DNA from: Ostrinia nubilalis
Lineage: Eukaryota; Arthropoda; Insecta; Lepidoptera; Crambidae
Reading direction: 5' to 3'
Assembly (NCBI RefSeq): GCF_963855985.1
Contig: NC_087099.1
Coordinates: 5,610,001-5,674,000, forward strand
DNA: 64,000 nt
The stretch's first letter is position 1, and the number at the start of each line of letters is the position of its first letter. The notes under the pieces are model-generated. The model was not told the origin of the DNA. It saw only the letters and a list, made by a program, of their open reading frames with translations, and searched no databases. Of the stretch, positions 22,771-34,539 are shown piece after piece. The translations under genes were made by a program, and so were the position numbers.

Positions 22771-25031
22771 CGCCGCCTCCGATTCTTTTCTTATCACTTT
22801 TGTGATGCACTTATCGTGATTAATTTTTATATGAAGTTTGCAGTTTGCACATAAATTTTATTTTTGTGTTTAATTTAAAAGTTTATAAATTCTAAATTGC
22901 ATTAGTTACCAACCTTGACTTGAACCTTTTTGTGTATTTTCATGTCTAATTTCTCTAATCAAGTAATTTCATCTTCAGTCTTATTCCCGCACGCAAGCAC
23001 GGTTTTTACTAAATTTAAAAAAATATAGCTTATTTAGGTCGACTTTTACTAAGCAAACGATTACTCGGCCTAGTAGGTGGGGTACCTAGTTAGTTTACTC
23101 ACCGGAGTTTTTACAATGCCAGAGGTTGCGGGTTCGATCCTGCGAGTCTTCCTTTTGCCCGCTGTTAGCTTAGTCGACGGGCGAAGTTAGACTTGACCCA
23201 CCCTCAATAATTTAATACAGTAGACAACCGGACTTTAATAAAATAATTCGTTCGTTCCTTCGTTTCAGCCAATGACATCCACTGTTGGACAAAGGCCTCC
23301 CAAGGATTTCCATAATAAAATAATTAATTTTTTTTTTATTCATGTTGTTGCCACTCCTCCGGCCAATGGTGTCCCTATTGGAATAAGAAATAATTTAAAT
23401 TTTTACCAGTGGGCAAGCCTGGTGGGGACAACGGGAATAAACCGGGATGGGACCTACCCAAGCCGTCGCGCCTTGAAAAACCAAACTGTAAAATAGGAAC
23501 TGTAAAAGTAGGAACGATTATAGCCTAGGTACTTTTTACTCGACTGCGCCAGAAGGTTAGTCTCAGATAATAGATTCAATTTGAGCGGCACACTATTCAC
23601 TATTGTTTTGTCATTTTACAAGTACTGAATTCATGATACCTACTTACATTTGCTTAATGACTTAAATACTTAGTACAATAATGGCGGATACTGTTGACTA
23701 CTTCCAAGTTCAACATACACAAGGGGAGCGGCACCAACTGTAACAATATTACCAAGCAAGAGTTTTTTCTACTGCAACAAATACAGAATAATACTTATCT
23801 AATACTAATACATAGGTTAAGTGATTATGACTTTATACACGTCCATTCCATTCCTTGCACGAATAAAAACTTTGATTTCAACTTTTGATTAAGTAAGTAG
23901 ACTAAACTGTAGTCTGTAGACTTCAACTAGATAAATAGTACTTAAATGAGAATTCACGTACTTATTAAGTGAAATACAACCAGGCGATTTTTTGATCCCT
24001 TTGATCCACATCGTCCAATTTCAATTCCCGCCAAAAAAAATTTGCAGCCAAAATTACGTTCGGATACAATACATACTCACCACCGAACCCAACTGTCGTT
24101 ACCAAGAAGTATTGCCGGAGATTATAAAAATATTTTCATTTTTTGCTAAATTATTTTAATAGGTAGACAAGAGGAATAGGAATATTTTATATTTTCTGTC
24201 TATGTTTTACTAGGTTCTATTGGTCGCGCAACGAAACTTGGGACTTGAATCAACACAGCAAAGATGTATCTGTTGTAGGTTTAAAGCTTGACAAGTGCTT
24301 TTTCTGTCTCATTTGCAGACATTAAAACAAGAGCGAGGTAGTTCGAAATTTGAAATTGAATGTGTACTGTGTTGTATTCAAAATCAAATATTACATCAGC
24401 GTGAGTACGTGTTCGCCTCAACTTTCGTTGAGCCACCTATAATACTGGACATAATTTTAAGCAGTAGGAAAATAAAATGAAAAATGCATCGTAATTTCAA
24501 ATTATTAATTTCATTGTTACGACGTGCCTTTATTAATAAAATCTTTATTGTGTTCCATATTGTATTGCTTTAGTTGGTAATAGTATAGAGAAAAACTTAA
24601 AGAATAACATTATAGAAAATATTGCATTTCTACGTAATTACAGGTGTATGGCACATGCTATTATACAAAATATACAGGATTATACACTATGTCAATTATT
24701 CTAATATCACTTTATTTAATGATATAATTGGTAATGCAATTGCGCTAATGCCACGGCGATCAGCAGTAAACGATGACCAAGTATACCTGGGAATAAAAAA
24801 AATATATTGTTGGTTAATTTAACCTAGAGTAGTCCTAACTAACCTAGGAGCCCTATGTCAAATAATATAATAATAGTCCTGTAAATGCTACTGTAACTTG
24901 CATAGTAGGTAAGACGACGACGAGACTCCATGTAAATAAAATTAATAAAGCATATCGAATCTAATGCAAATTTAATTTTAAGAGAACAAGCCCTTGTAAC
25001 ACCAACCGAACCGAGCGGAAAGTTTTAATTT
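22771..25031. other. Non-coding stretch, probably 3' intron or flank of the CUB gene
   Basis: No exon of the CUB gene could be found here although its reading frame must continue leftward. It holds a tRNA-like box-B fragment (GGTTCGATCC) near 23,088-23,155 and a minus-strand RTE tail at 23,262-23,310. The remaining frames look random. Confidence 0.5.
23262..23310 (-). repeat. RTE 3'-tail microcopy
   Basis: Complement of the tail motif CCTTTGTCCAACAGTGGATG followed by TCATTGGCTGAAACGA. Only about 50 bp remain. Same terminal sequence as at 19.57, 25.64, 38.90, 40.56 and 50.69 kb. Confidence 0.7.
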
Positions 25032-25098
25032 GCTTCCATTGGGAATCGAACCCGGGACCTCTGGATCTGAGTCAGCTGCTCTTACCACTAGACGGTAC
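25032..25098 (-). repeat. tRNA-derived SINE head
   Basis: The minus strand reads CCGTCTAGTGGTAAGAGCAG, then CCCGGGTTCGATTCCCA. These are good A-box and B-box pol III promoter elements with tRNA-like spacing. The expected acceptor stem does not pair and no 3' partner is present, so this is a SINE or pseudo-tRNA and not a functional tRNA gene. Confidence 0.6.
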
Positions 25099-25131
25099 AT
25101 ATATTATTATGTTATTTTTTTATTAACTTAC

Positions 25132-27036
25132 ACATAGAGCTTGAAGCTTCTTCTTGCATTGGCGCCTGGTATTTGTCTGTTATTTCTAAGAACTGATAAA
25201 TAGCTTTGAACCCAGTCCCGTCTAGCCTATCGTTTGACCTGAACGTCACTTTGAAAAAGTTTCTTTCTGACTCTACATGGAACTCTTTCCTTTGTCCACA
25301 ATATCTTCCAAATTTACTATCTTCAGTCATGGAGTTTGAAAATTCAACGTAGTCACTAGCAGATACGGCTTCACATCTGTAACAAAAAATAAATCATCAT
25401 TGTATGTATATTATAGTATAATCAAAGAACGGAATTAGCAAGACACATATAATAACGTTTGAGGGTTAAGACTCAGAAACTACAAACTTCAGGAACTGGA
25501 ACTACTTATTTCAGATAATGTTAGTTGACTGAACTTCTCCCAAGTCCTATTTCTACAAGTTATGTGATTGGCTTGAATGAGTAACTGGAAGCGGGCAGTG
25601 CAGGATCGTTCGTCGTAGAAATCCTTGGGGGCGGCCTTGGGCAGCAGTGGACGTTATTGGACTGAAGCGACGAATAACTCTGCTTGCATTGCCCTTGTCG
25701 TGAATGATATCAGTTTGTTATTTTGTCGACAAAATTAATTTAGCTCACTTACTAATTAATATAACTTACGGTGAAACTCCTTCTACTTCAAAGCTAGTGA
25801 AGTGCAGGTGAACTTTTTCTGTCTCCCCGCCGTGGAAGAAGTACGTGCACTCTGTGTCACGTGGATACGGGCCTGGAGAGTTGGGCGAGGCGAAGGTTCC
25901 GTTGCGCGACTCACTACTATTGTACACAAACGCACACGGGAACTCCTTCAGCTGCCTTCCTGTACTGATTCCGAAATCTGGAATTGAAAATATTTTTAAT
26001 CATTATTAATATCGTAGACAAGTAGGCACCTAATGATCTAATACATAATACAGCTGCGCATTACACTGGCTGAAATGATGACTAGATAAGTTGCTAATAA
26101 GTCGATTTCAGTGGCTTTCCTTGAGCGGTGTGCATGTTATTACTCTTATGTTCACTTGTCTTCTAATACAAATTCCTAATTATGCTTTTTAGATAATTTT
26201 AACTAGACTCTCCGTTAAGTGATGCAGATGAAAGCATTTAAAAAACCACGCAACCCAAAGGAGAACATTGCTAAGGCTTCTGCCTGTGCTAAGGGATGAC
26301 CTTTCTGCTGCCATAAGCACAGAATAAGTAATAGTATACCATAAGTGACATAGTCCGATTTTGTATCGCTAACACTATAACTACGACAAAGTTCTAAATC
26401 TAATACTCACTTTCTACAAATGAATAAGATATCTTAAATCCTCTAGCGTATCTCGAAGACTGGGTCCCCCGGAATTCTAGCATCAACTTGGGCCCATTTG
26501 ACATGATAGGCTTGGGAAGGCTGATGCCACAAAACATGTCCACTTTCTCCAGTCGCCCATCGACGTAGATGAACGCTTGCAGTGAATCCACGTTTGTGCA
26601 GCTGGAATCAACGAAATTGATTTTGATTACCATGAAGTCAATTTACCATAAGGTGAAATTGGGATCGTTTTTGATGATATCAATTTATATTTTATTGATG
26701 TAGTAATAAAAATAAAAACTCGATGTGCATTCTTGTTTACCCGACTGCGCCAGAAGGAGGGTTAAGACTTTTTAGTTATTGACCAGGATAAAAATCGTGA
26801 CTCGAGAATTTAATTCTAAATAGCCGACAGTTATTGTTCTGATACTTACTCTGAAGAGCCATCTGCTGACTTATGTAAGTAGAAGTCTTGAAATACTAAT
26901 CTAACTCGCTCTTTTCCTCTTCCGAAGAATTCGTAGTGGCAGTGAGTGTTAGGAGGGTAAGGCGACGGGTAGTGCGGCGAAGTCAAGGTCCCGTGTTTGG
27001 TGCCGTCGCTGTTGAACTCTTGGTGGCATGATGAAG
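25132..27036 (-). CDS. CUB-domain protein similar to insect suppressor of lurcher protein 1 (partial, four exons)
   Basis: Exons in coding order: 27036-26850, 26601-26411, 25977-25770, 25376-25132. All have GT donors and AG acceptors, and phases join exactly (277 codons). Exons 1-2 encode one CUB domain: CHQEFNSDGTKHGTLTSPHY, then CHYEF, then MFCG and a C-terminal GFKISYSFVE. Exons 3-4 encode a second: CAFVYNSSESRNGTFASP, then PRDTECTYFF, RYCG and GTGFKAIYQF. CUB domains are extracellular beta-sandwiches. In the nematode, SOL-1 is a CUB protein that modulates AMPA-type glutamate receptors, and I infer a similar cell-surface role. The N-terminal signal exon and everything after SSSM are not found in the window, and the last exon ends in phase 1. 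RTE debris lies in intron 3 and a SINE head just downstream. Family assignment rests on recognising the spacing and wording of both CUB domains. Confidence 0.85.
25582..25668 (+). repeat. RTE LINE 3'-end fragment in a CUB-gene intron
   Basis: Reads AGCGGGCAGTGCAGGATCG, then GGGCAGCAGTGGACGTTATT. This matches the last ~85 bp of the RTE ORF2/tail seen at 19.5 kb. It lies in the intron between CUB exons 3 and 4, opposite to the gene. Confidence 0.65.
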
Positions 27037-27955
27037 CTGTAAAGAAGAAAAGAAATCATTTAAATACCTATTTTAATAGCTGTTTTACATTTGTAAACTA
27101 AAGTAATAATTAAAAACTATTATTGTACACATGAAAGATTATTTATTCATTTTGTATTGAAGTACGGAACCATAAAAAGTTAAAACAAAGAAAAAGAAAA
27201 AATACATTTCTGGTATTGCAAACTTTACGGGGGTTGTATCCGAACAAGTTTTGCATGGTTTGACAACACGTGAACTGCGCATATATGAAATCGCGCATCG
27301 CGCATGCGTCAATTTGATTCGTCAATAACTAGGGGAGCCACTCCCCTAGCTGTTCGACACAGAATACACATACTAGTTCTTTGGCCAGCAGGGTAATTTT
27401 TATATTAAAAAATCTTAACGTTGATAAAAATTTATTCTAATAACAGGTGTGTGACATGGATGGATATTTGTTTAAAATTATTTAAATTCTAATCAGTTAG
27501 CATTGAGTAAGGATTTGATGTGGAGTTCTAAAATATGTCGATGTTAACACTTGAATATTAAATATTTCCATAACTCTTGAATTTAATCTCTTGTGTCATT
27601 TTGATTGATAAAATTATTCGTTTTTACATAACTAATTTTGTGTTGTTATTCTTGTTATACATGAAAGTAATGTGATATTCACGTGAATATAAACTGTTAC
27701 CTTTAACTGTGACTGGGTGATTGTCGTTGCACTAGTAATGTCAATTTGACACTGACAATGACAAATATGCCATGATGATGGAGTGTGTTGTCTCCTCCTC
27801 AACGTGTTTTTGTTTGTTTTGATTGAAAATGTAGAAGATAATACACAATGTTGCACATGTAAAATTATTTCAATAAACAATAATGTGAGAACGTATTGTG
27901 AAAAAGTGACAGTGATAACGTAACTTTCCTAGACCGACAAAAGGATTCTTGTAAA
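27037..27955. other. Spacer between CUB gene and DNA ligase III, with the ligase promoter region
   Basis: No exon for the CUB gene's signal peptide is apparent on the minus strand. The ligase transcript should start in the last 100-200 bp, where the sequence leads into AAA-ATG at 27,956; I see no clear TATA box. A minus-strand ATG frame at 27,632-27,880 has no domain and is not supported. Confidence 0.45.
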
Positions 27956-30900
27956 ATGACGGAATCTATACCTTTTTTCGTTGATCGTGCAAAAGGAGGC
28001 CGGGCGTCGTGCAAAGGTTGTAAAGGTAACTGTCCTAGTGGCGAGCTTCGTATGGCAAAAGTGGTTCCAAGTCCTTACGGAGAAAACCAGCAAATGAAGT
28101 CATGGTACCACATCGATTGTCTAATGAATATCCTTCTGAAGCAGCGGCCTACGACGAAGCGCATAGATTCAATAGACGACATCGGAAACTGGCAAACTTT
28201 GAGCAAAGATGACCAAGAGTTCATACTTAAAAAGATTAATGAAATGGAAAAAGTTTACGCTGAGAAAAACAGTGGAAAATACACAGCAAAAGTTTTGAAA
28301 AATGAATCGCCATTTCACGCCAATACTTCCAATTCTTCCAACGTATCTAGTCCAGGTAATGCTAAAAAAGGTGTCAGTGATACCAAAAAAGACGTCAAAA
28401 CAGATGATGACAAGTTTTCTACATTTTTCTCATTATGCAAGAAAATATCCAGGGTCGATGCATACACGGATAAAACTTCAACAGTCAATAACTTCTTTAG
28501 AAAAGGCACTGATGGGAACTCTTTCAAAGGAGATTTAGCATTGTGGTGTAAATTACTATTACCTCAGGTTACAAAAAGGGTGTACAATTTAAAAAGCAAG
28601 CAGCTAGTCAAGTTATTTTCAAGAATATTCGGCTGTGATCATGATGACATGCTAACTCATCTAGAGCAAGGAGACGTTGCTCAAACTATTCAGCATTACT
28701 TTTCACGGTCCAAAACGATACAACCAGCAACCGATAGTACATTAACTATTCATGACGTTGAAAACTTCCTTGAAGAACTATCACGGCTAACTAGAGAAGA
28801 GGAGCAAATATATCAATTCAAGAAAATAGTAAGAAAATGTACTTCAGATGATATATTAATGTTGATTCGGTTGATAAAAGGTGATCTTCGAATAAATGCT
28901 GGCCCAAAGCATATTTTAGATGGAGTTCACCCTGACGCTTACAATGTATTTCAAACTTCACGTGATTTGAATATGGTTTTAGATAGAGTTATGAAAGACA
29001 ACACTGGAGTTAAGCATAAAGATGCTACGCAGAAAAGTGTACAGGCTACATTGGTGTTGATGACCCCTGTATTGCCCATGTTGGCTGAAGCCTGTAAATC
29101 TGTTGAGATGGCCATGAAAAAATGTCCTAACGGAATGTTTTCAGAGATCAAGTATGATGGAGAAAGAGTCCAAGTACACAAACAGGGCAGTGAATTCAAG
29201 TATTTCTCCAGAGCTTTGAAACCAGTAATGCCTCATAAAGTGAGTCATTTTAAAGATTACCTGCCAAAGGCATTCCCAGAAGGCGTTGACATGATATTGG
29301 ACGCAGAGGTGTTGATGGTTGATGTAAAAACTGGGAAACCGTTACCGTTTGGTACATTAGGCATACACAAGCAATCCAAATTTAAGGATGCTCAAGTATG
29401 TTTATTTGTGTTTGATTGTTTATATTATAACGGAAAAGTTTTAATAGATCTGCCTATTAGGAAGAGGAGGCAGATTCTTCATGATCATATGGTTGAAGTT
29501 CAAAACCATGTTATGTTCTCAGAACAGCAGTTGATTAAAAAACCAGCTGATTTGGCAAAAATGATTGCAGAGGTAACTAAAACTTTATCTTATGTTTAGA
29601 AATAAACTTAATTTTTAATTTCAGCTAATCTATAAGCTGCTTAATTTGATTAAGTACCTAAATATCAATTAATCCATTCACTGTTCACAAACAAGACAAT
29701 ATTAAAACCTTTAATGTAAACTTCACTTCTAGTAAATTGAGAGGGGTTTTTTTTAAACTGAATTAAAAAGATAATGATTATGTAATTCCAGGTACTACAA
29801 TTAGGTCTTGAGGGCCTAGTGTTAAAAGACTTGGAGTCAACCTATGAGCCAGGCAAAAGACATTGGCTGAAGGTCAAGAAGGACTATTTGTTTGATGGAG
29901 CTATGGCTGACACAGCAGACCTTGTGGTACTTGGAGCTTGGTTTGGTTAGTATGCTGAGTAACATTAATTAATTAATTTAAAAAAATTATTGAATACAAA
30001 AAAAAGTTGCAGTACAAAAGGCGAACTTAACTCCTAAATATAATATTACGAATATTTTTTGTGTTACCTTTTATTTATTCTGTATTTAATTTGGGCTTTT
30101 ATCCACATCATTGTATCTTTACATATTTCTGAAACTTTAACAAGCTAACTTCATTGAAGAGCTAAACTTAAGCAAACAAAATTACAACCAAATTTTAGAT
30201 TCTTAACTTTGAACAACTGGTTCTGTACTGTACCTGAAACTTTCTGACGTTGCATAGTTTACTTACAAATTGGTTTAGTTATTATTAGATGGTACAATAG
30301 TGTAGGGAATCCCCCTTATTTAATAAGATGAATATTCCTAAAATATATCGACAATGCACAAAACTATTACTCATTTTCAGGCACTGGTAAAAAGGGTGGA
30401 ATGATGTCAGTATTCCTTATGGGCTGTTTGGACACAAAACGTAACATATGGGTAACAGTAACCAAAGTTCACACAGGCCATGACGACAGTACGTTAGAAA
30501 GACTACAAAAAGAACTAGGGCCGCTTATGACTAAAATATCTCAGGAATATAATAGGGTACCTAATTGGTTGGACTGCAATAAAGGAATGGTACCCGATTT
30601 TGTTGCTTTGGACCCCAAGAACCAACCTGTTTGGGAGATCACAGGTAAATCCTACTAATATTATCCTACTATATTATAAATGCGGAAGTTTGGATGTCTG
30701 GATGGATGTTTGTTACTCTTTCACGCAAAAACTACTGAACGGATTTTAATGAAACTTTAAGGTATTATTGTTTATAACTCAGGATAACAGGCTATAATTT
30801 ATGACAATATGATGTGACAAACTAAATTTCACGCGGGTGAAGCCGCGGGCAAAAGCTAGTATTTTATACTAAAGAGTACACCATTAATTTACTTGATTCA

Positions 30901-31335
30901 TAGGTATTGCGAGTTGTATTTGTCTGGTGTAAAAATCTGTGATGTGTATCCCATATTATCCCCTATCCGTCCCCCGGACACGGCCTGAGCCGAGGTCCGA
31001 GCCTACCGTGGCGCCCTCAGGCCGCGTCCGTAGTCCCCTCGATCGGGCCCACTAGAGTGAGCCCGCCGTAGGCTGGACTTGGGTCCAACACCGCGGTGGG
31101 CAACCCTCTAGTTGGGTTCGCCACTGATCGGGCGCCTTATGCGCTCGATACGGCCCGATCGCGAACGTCGGTCTGCGGCCGACGCGGACGAGCCTGGGCT
31201 TCGCTACGCGAAGCCCACACTCGGCCTCGTCGGCACGCGCACCGACGATCGCCAAACGGCTAGAGTACCTTCTGTACTCGCCACTCTGCCCGGTGAAGCT
31301 GGAAAAGCTCCTCAAGCTACCAGCGCGCGTCCCTT

Positions 31336-31400
<65 letters not shown>

Positions 31401-32177
31401 TGATGTGTATAAAATACTTACAATTTACAATATTATTTTTCAGGCACAGAGTTAACTAAAGCAAACCTACATACAGCTGATGGGATATCGGTTCGATTCC
31501 CTAGAGTGACGCGGATAAGAGATGACAAAGACTGGAAAACAGCTACCTCATTAGAAGAACTGAAGCACTTATACAAAACGTCTAAAGAAAAGACCGATGT
31601 GTCTCTTCTTAACAAATTGGCAGACGTAGCGTCTGATACTTCTACATCTGAACCACCCAAAAAGAAACCAAAAGAAAGCACTAAAAATAAGAAAATGGAC
31701 GACTTCATCACAAAAGAAAAATCGCCTAAACAGAAGAAGGTAAAGAAAGAAGATTTAGACAGTTCTAATGACAAATCTGAGACTAGAAGTGAGGACAGTT
31801 GTAATACAAGTTTCGAGGACAATGACTCCAAAGAAAATGTTAAGTGCGAGTTGTTCCCTGAAAATCCATTGCCTGATCCTTTCAAAGATAAAAGATTGGG
31901 CTTCTATCCAGACTTTTTGAGCTTTTCCGAAAAGGAGAGATGGCATTTTGAGAGGCATTGGATAGGATATGGAGGTACGATTGTCAAATCTATCAGATCA
32001 ACAGATGTTGATTACCTGGTTCACAGTGAAGACGTAATTAGGTTAAAAAAGATGCAAAAATTAAAAAATAAAATGTCCGATGGCGTGAGACATGTTAATA
32101 AATATTGGTTAATCAAATGCATCAATGATGTAGAATTGCATGATACTGCAAAATATCCAGTTTATATTGAACCATAA
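27956..32177 (+). CDS. Lig3: DNA ligase III (ATP-dependent), complete four-exon gene
   Basis: Exons 27956-29572, 29792-29945, 30381-30644 and 31444-32177 join in phase to 923 codons including the stop (922 aa). The N-terminal PARP-type zinc finger uses C19, C22, H52 and C55. The ligase DNA-binding domain spans roughly 170-390. The adenylation motif KYDGER has the catalytic lysine at K399, followed by [18 protein letters not shown] and the EGLVLKD motif. Motif VI-like [14 protein letters not shown] is near 696 in the OB region. A Lys/Ser-rich, nuclear-localisation-like linker follows at about 735-825, then a C-terminal BRCT (about 826-920). The enzyme seals nicks in base-excision and single-strand-break repair in nucleus and mitochondria; the BRCT normally binds XRCC1. 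All key residues are present. Intron 3 is largely made of two transposon insertions. Divergent from the CUB gene. Confidence 0.96.
30664..30859 (+). mobile_element. Helitron-like element (Lep1 type) in Lig3 intron 3
   Basis: Complete 196-bp copy from TCCTACTATATTATAAATGC to GAAGCCGCGGGCAAAAGCTAG followed by T. It carries a CCGCGGGC-based terminal hairpin. It starts only 20 bp after the exon 3 donor, in sense orientation to the gene. No coding capacity. Confidence 0.8.
30939..31410 (+). mobile_element. Polyadenylated retroelement fragment in Lig3 intron 3
   Basis: A GC-rich 387-bp body (30,950-31,336) is followed by an uninterrupted A tract at 31,337-31,398. The insertion is bounded by an 11-bp direct repeat, GTGATGTGTAT, at 30,939-30,949 and 31,400-31,410. 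These are the marks of LINE-mediated insertion. The body contains a strong hairpin, GGGCTTCGCTACGCGAAGCCC split by short loops, and no long frame outside the lysine run made by the A tract. It is probably the 3' UTR of a LINE or a SINE; family not recognised. Confidence 0.8.
31337..31398 (+). repeat. 62-base poly(A) tract
   Basis: Uninterrupted run of 62 A residues, the tail of the retroelement insertion. It ends 45 bp before Lig3 exon 4. The long pure tract suggests the insertion is young. Confidence 0.95.
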
Positions 32178-32376
32178 ATCGAATGTTAATAAGTATTTTT
32201 TTACTGAATCTCTATGTGATCGATAAGAAAATAATCATTAGAAATGCTGATAATAATGTTTGTAATGTATCTAATCCATGTAAATTGTTGAAATAATTAG
32301 TCATACTATGTAATTGTGAAATCTTCCTGGAATTATGAATTGACTGCCTATTGCAAAGCTTGTTAGTGTTAAATGA

Positions 32377-32382
32377 AATAAA
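32377..32382 (+). terminator. Lig3 polyadenylation signal
   Basis: AATAAA lies 200 bp after the ligase stop codon and is followed by T-rich sequence (TTGTTTTACTTTTAATTATG), suitable as a downstream element. Confidence 0.65.
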
Positions 32383-34432
32383 TTGTTTTACTTTTAATTA
32401 TGTTTTTTATTGTAAGATTAAAAATACCTAGTTAGATTGATAGGAATATTAAAGACTGAGTAAATTAATTTATGAAAGTGGTCATTAAAAAAAATATTAC
32501 TAGGAACTTGTATTCAGGGATTTGTATGACAAATCCCTGAATATCCAACTCTAATACTGTTCAGTGGTTAGAGTTGGAAGTACCGGGTTCAATCCTAACT
32601 GACATAATATACAATATGCCTCCCAATCAGTACATACCTACTAGTATTTATTAAAGTTTTATGCTTTTGAGAGACTAAGTGCCTATGTGTATGAGACTCA
32701 AACCCGCGACCGTGGTGTAATAGATTATTTCTCAAACATTGCTCAAAAAAAGAATCCACCAAAAAACTACCAACTGATAACCGTAGATGAACAAAATAAA
32801 CACCGTTTTCTATCGTATACGCCTTTCTTTAGAATCGGGATCCTTCTTAACTCAATTTCCCGATAAGAATCTAAGTTATCTCACCCAGTTCAAACGCTGC
32901 AATGCAGACACCGTACATCTTTGCCTATGAAACTCATTGCTAGTATTTACCCAAGTGGGTGTCTTGTAAGTTATTTCAGGTTTAGGAACAACTAACATTA
33001 CTCATATCAGAGACTAGTCTGGATAACTTCAAGATTCGTATTAAAATGACCTTACGAAACGCCAAATTTTTATTTGTGAGTTGGAGTACTTAGAGAAATA
33101 AATTATGTAATAATACCTAAACTCGTAACCTAACTTGATCCACCATACACGTCTTGTCAATTAAGTAACACAAGATACTGTAGTAAATGTTCGTGATGTT
33201 GCTATCTTGCAACATTGCCTTTATTTTTTTGCTAGGAGCATCGACTTTTTACTAAATGCTATTTAGACGTTTCGGAAGCCCAGTCAGCGTAGCGCTAATT
33301 GAATTACGAACTACTAGAGATAATCAGTAATACCCGTATGTATCTTAAATCCACAATATATTGAAAATATCCTGAATTAGACTCAGTCAGATCTTTTTAC
33401 ATGGGCATATTATGGGTCACGCGTCCATAGCACCTGCCTCACATAAAAGAGGTCTCAAAATGCAGACGTTGTCTTTTTTTTTTCTTTCTAAAAGGGGTCC
33501 ATAATAAGAGGGTCCAATGTCCAATGCATTACGTCATCGTTCTTTAACTTGCATGTTTTCAAAGTTATCTATCAGTAGGTATTCAATAATTAATAGGTGG
33601 TAGGTACTTAGAGACTTCTATCTATAGCATTGGAAAGAAAGAAAGAAAGAAAGAAAAGTATTTATTCGATGCAAGTACAAAACAAAATAAAAATAAATTT
33701 AGTACCTATATAGGTAGGTACCTACGTCACTTGTATTATTTTCTAAGTAGAGACCTTACTATTTTCCCAGATTTTAGCACTCAATCACTTCGTTTTCAGG
33801 TCGTTTCAGGACTTTCGTACGAAGAAAATAATATTAGTAATAATGTTCCACATAATTTGTTGACAAGGAATAGGTTGGCAATATAGGTAGGAGGACAGTA
33901 AATAATAGTAAACTAAATAAATAAATATCCTTGGACCTAGTTGTGTCTACGCATATTTTTTTATAAACTACGGCTTCAAAACAAAGCAATTCAATCTTGG
34001 GCTTAGATTTAAGCCTTTGATTGATAGAATTTCAATATTTATAGAACTACAATCTAAGGCTTTAGTGTTTCAATCTGTTTTGAGCGTAATTTCTTAGAAA
34101 TGGCCTAAGTACTACCTAAATAATTAAATATTATTTCGAAATAAGTGTTCCAATTAAGTAGTTTTAGAAACCAGTAAAACTTTGTTAATTAATACGCACC
34201 TAGCCGCTGTAGGTGCATTTACAATATTTAATTATAAGTTTCTGACTAAATTCAGTCTGTTTATAGGCTGGTTAACTAAGTTCTGACAACCTACAAACTT
34301 TGTAACATTATTTAGTACCAGTTCTGGGACTTAGACCTTCTTTTAAAAGATGTTATCGCTAGTTCTGTAATACCTATGTATAAGTCTAACTAACGCATTT
34401 AGTTCGCTAGAATGGTCTGGCAAACGAGCTCT
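32383..34432. other. Intergenic stretch with minor repeats
   Basis: No gene found. A tRNA-like piece (TTCAGTGGTTAGAGTT and GGGTTCAATCC) lies at about 32,553-32,600, a (GAAA)n microsatellite at about 33,633-33,657, and a TAGGTAGGTACC block near 33,712. Frames are short and random. Confidence 0.5.
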
Positions 34433-34460
34433 CTGAACGAACGGCGCGCCGTTCGTTCAG
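34433..34460. repeat. 28-bp perfect palindrome
   Basis: CTGAACGAACGGCG joined directly to its own reverse complement, centred on an AscI-like GGCGCGCC. No spacer. It lies 13 bp before a second, longer perfect palindrome. Confidence 0.95.
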
Positions 34461-34473
34461 AACCAACCCACCA

Positions 34474-34527
34474 ACTTAACCAACCCACCCGAAGACGCCG
34501 CGGCGTCTTCGGGTGGGTTGGTTAAGT
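34474..34527. repeat. 54-bp perfect palindrome
   Basis: Each 27-bp half reads ACTTAACCAACCCACCCG then AAGACGCCG, and the halves meet without a spacer at 34,500/34,501. The minus-strand ATG frame 34,457-34,783 that runs through it is an effect of the repeat. Spacer-free palindromes of this length are unusual in stable genomic DNA. Confidence 0.95.
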
Positions 34528-34539
34528 CCGTAAATGATA

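Noticed and set aside
31112..31459. Frame with a long polylysine run
   Set aside because: The lysines come from the 62-base A tail of an inserted retroelement in a Lig3 intron. Not a protein.
31485..31505. B-box-like GGTTCGATTCC
   Set aside because: It falls inside Lig3 exon 4 and encodes the conserved VRFPR motif, so the match to a tRNA promoter is coincidental.
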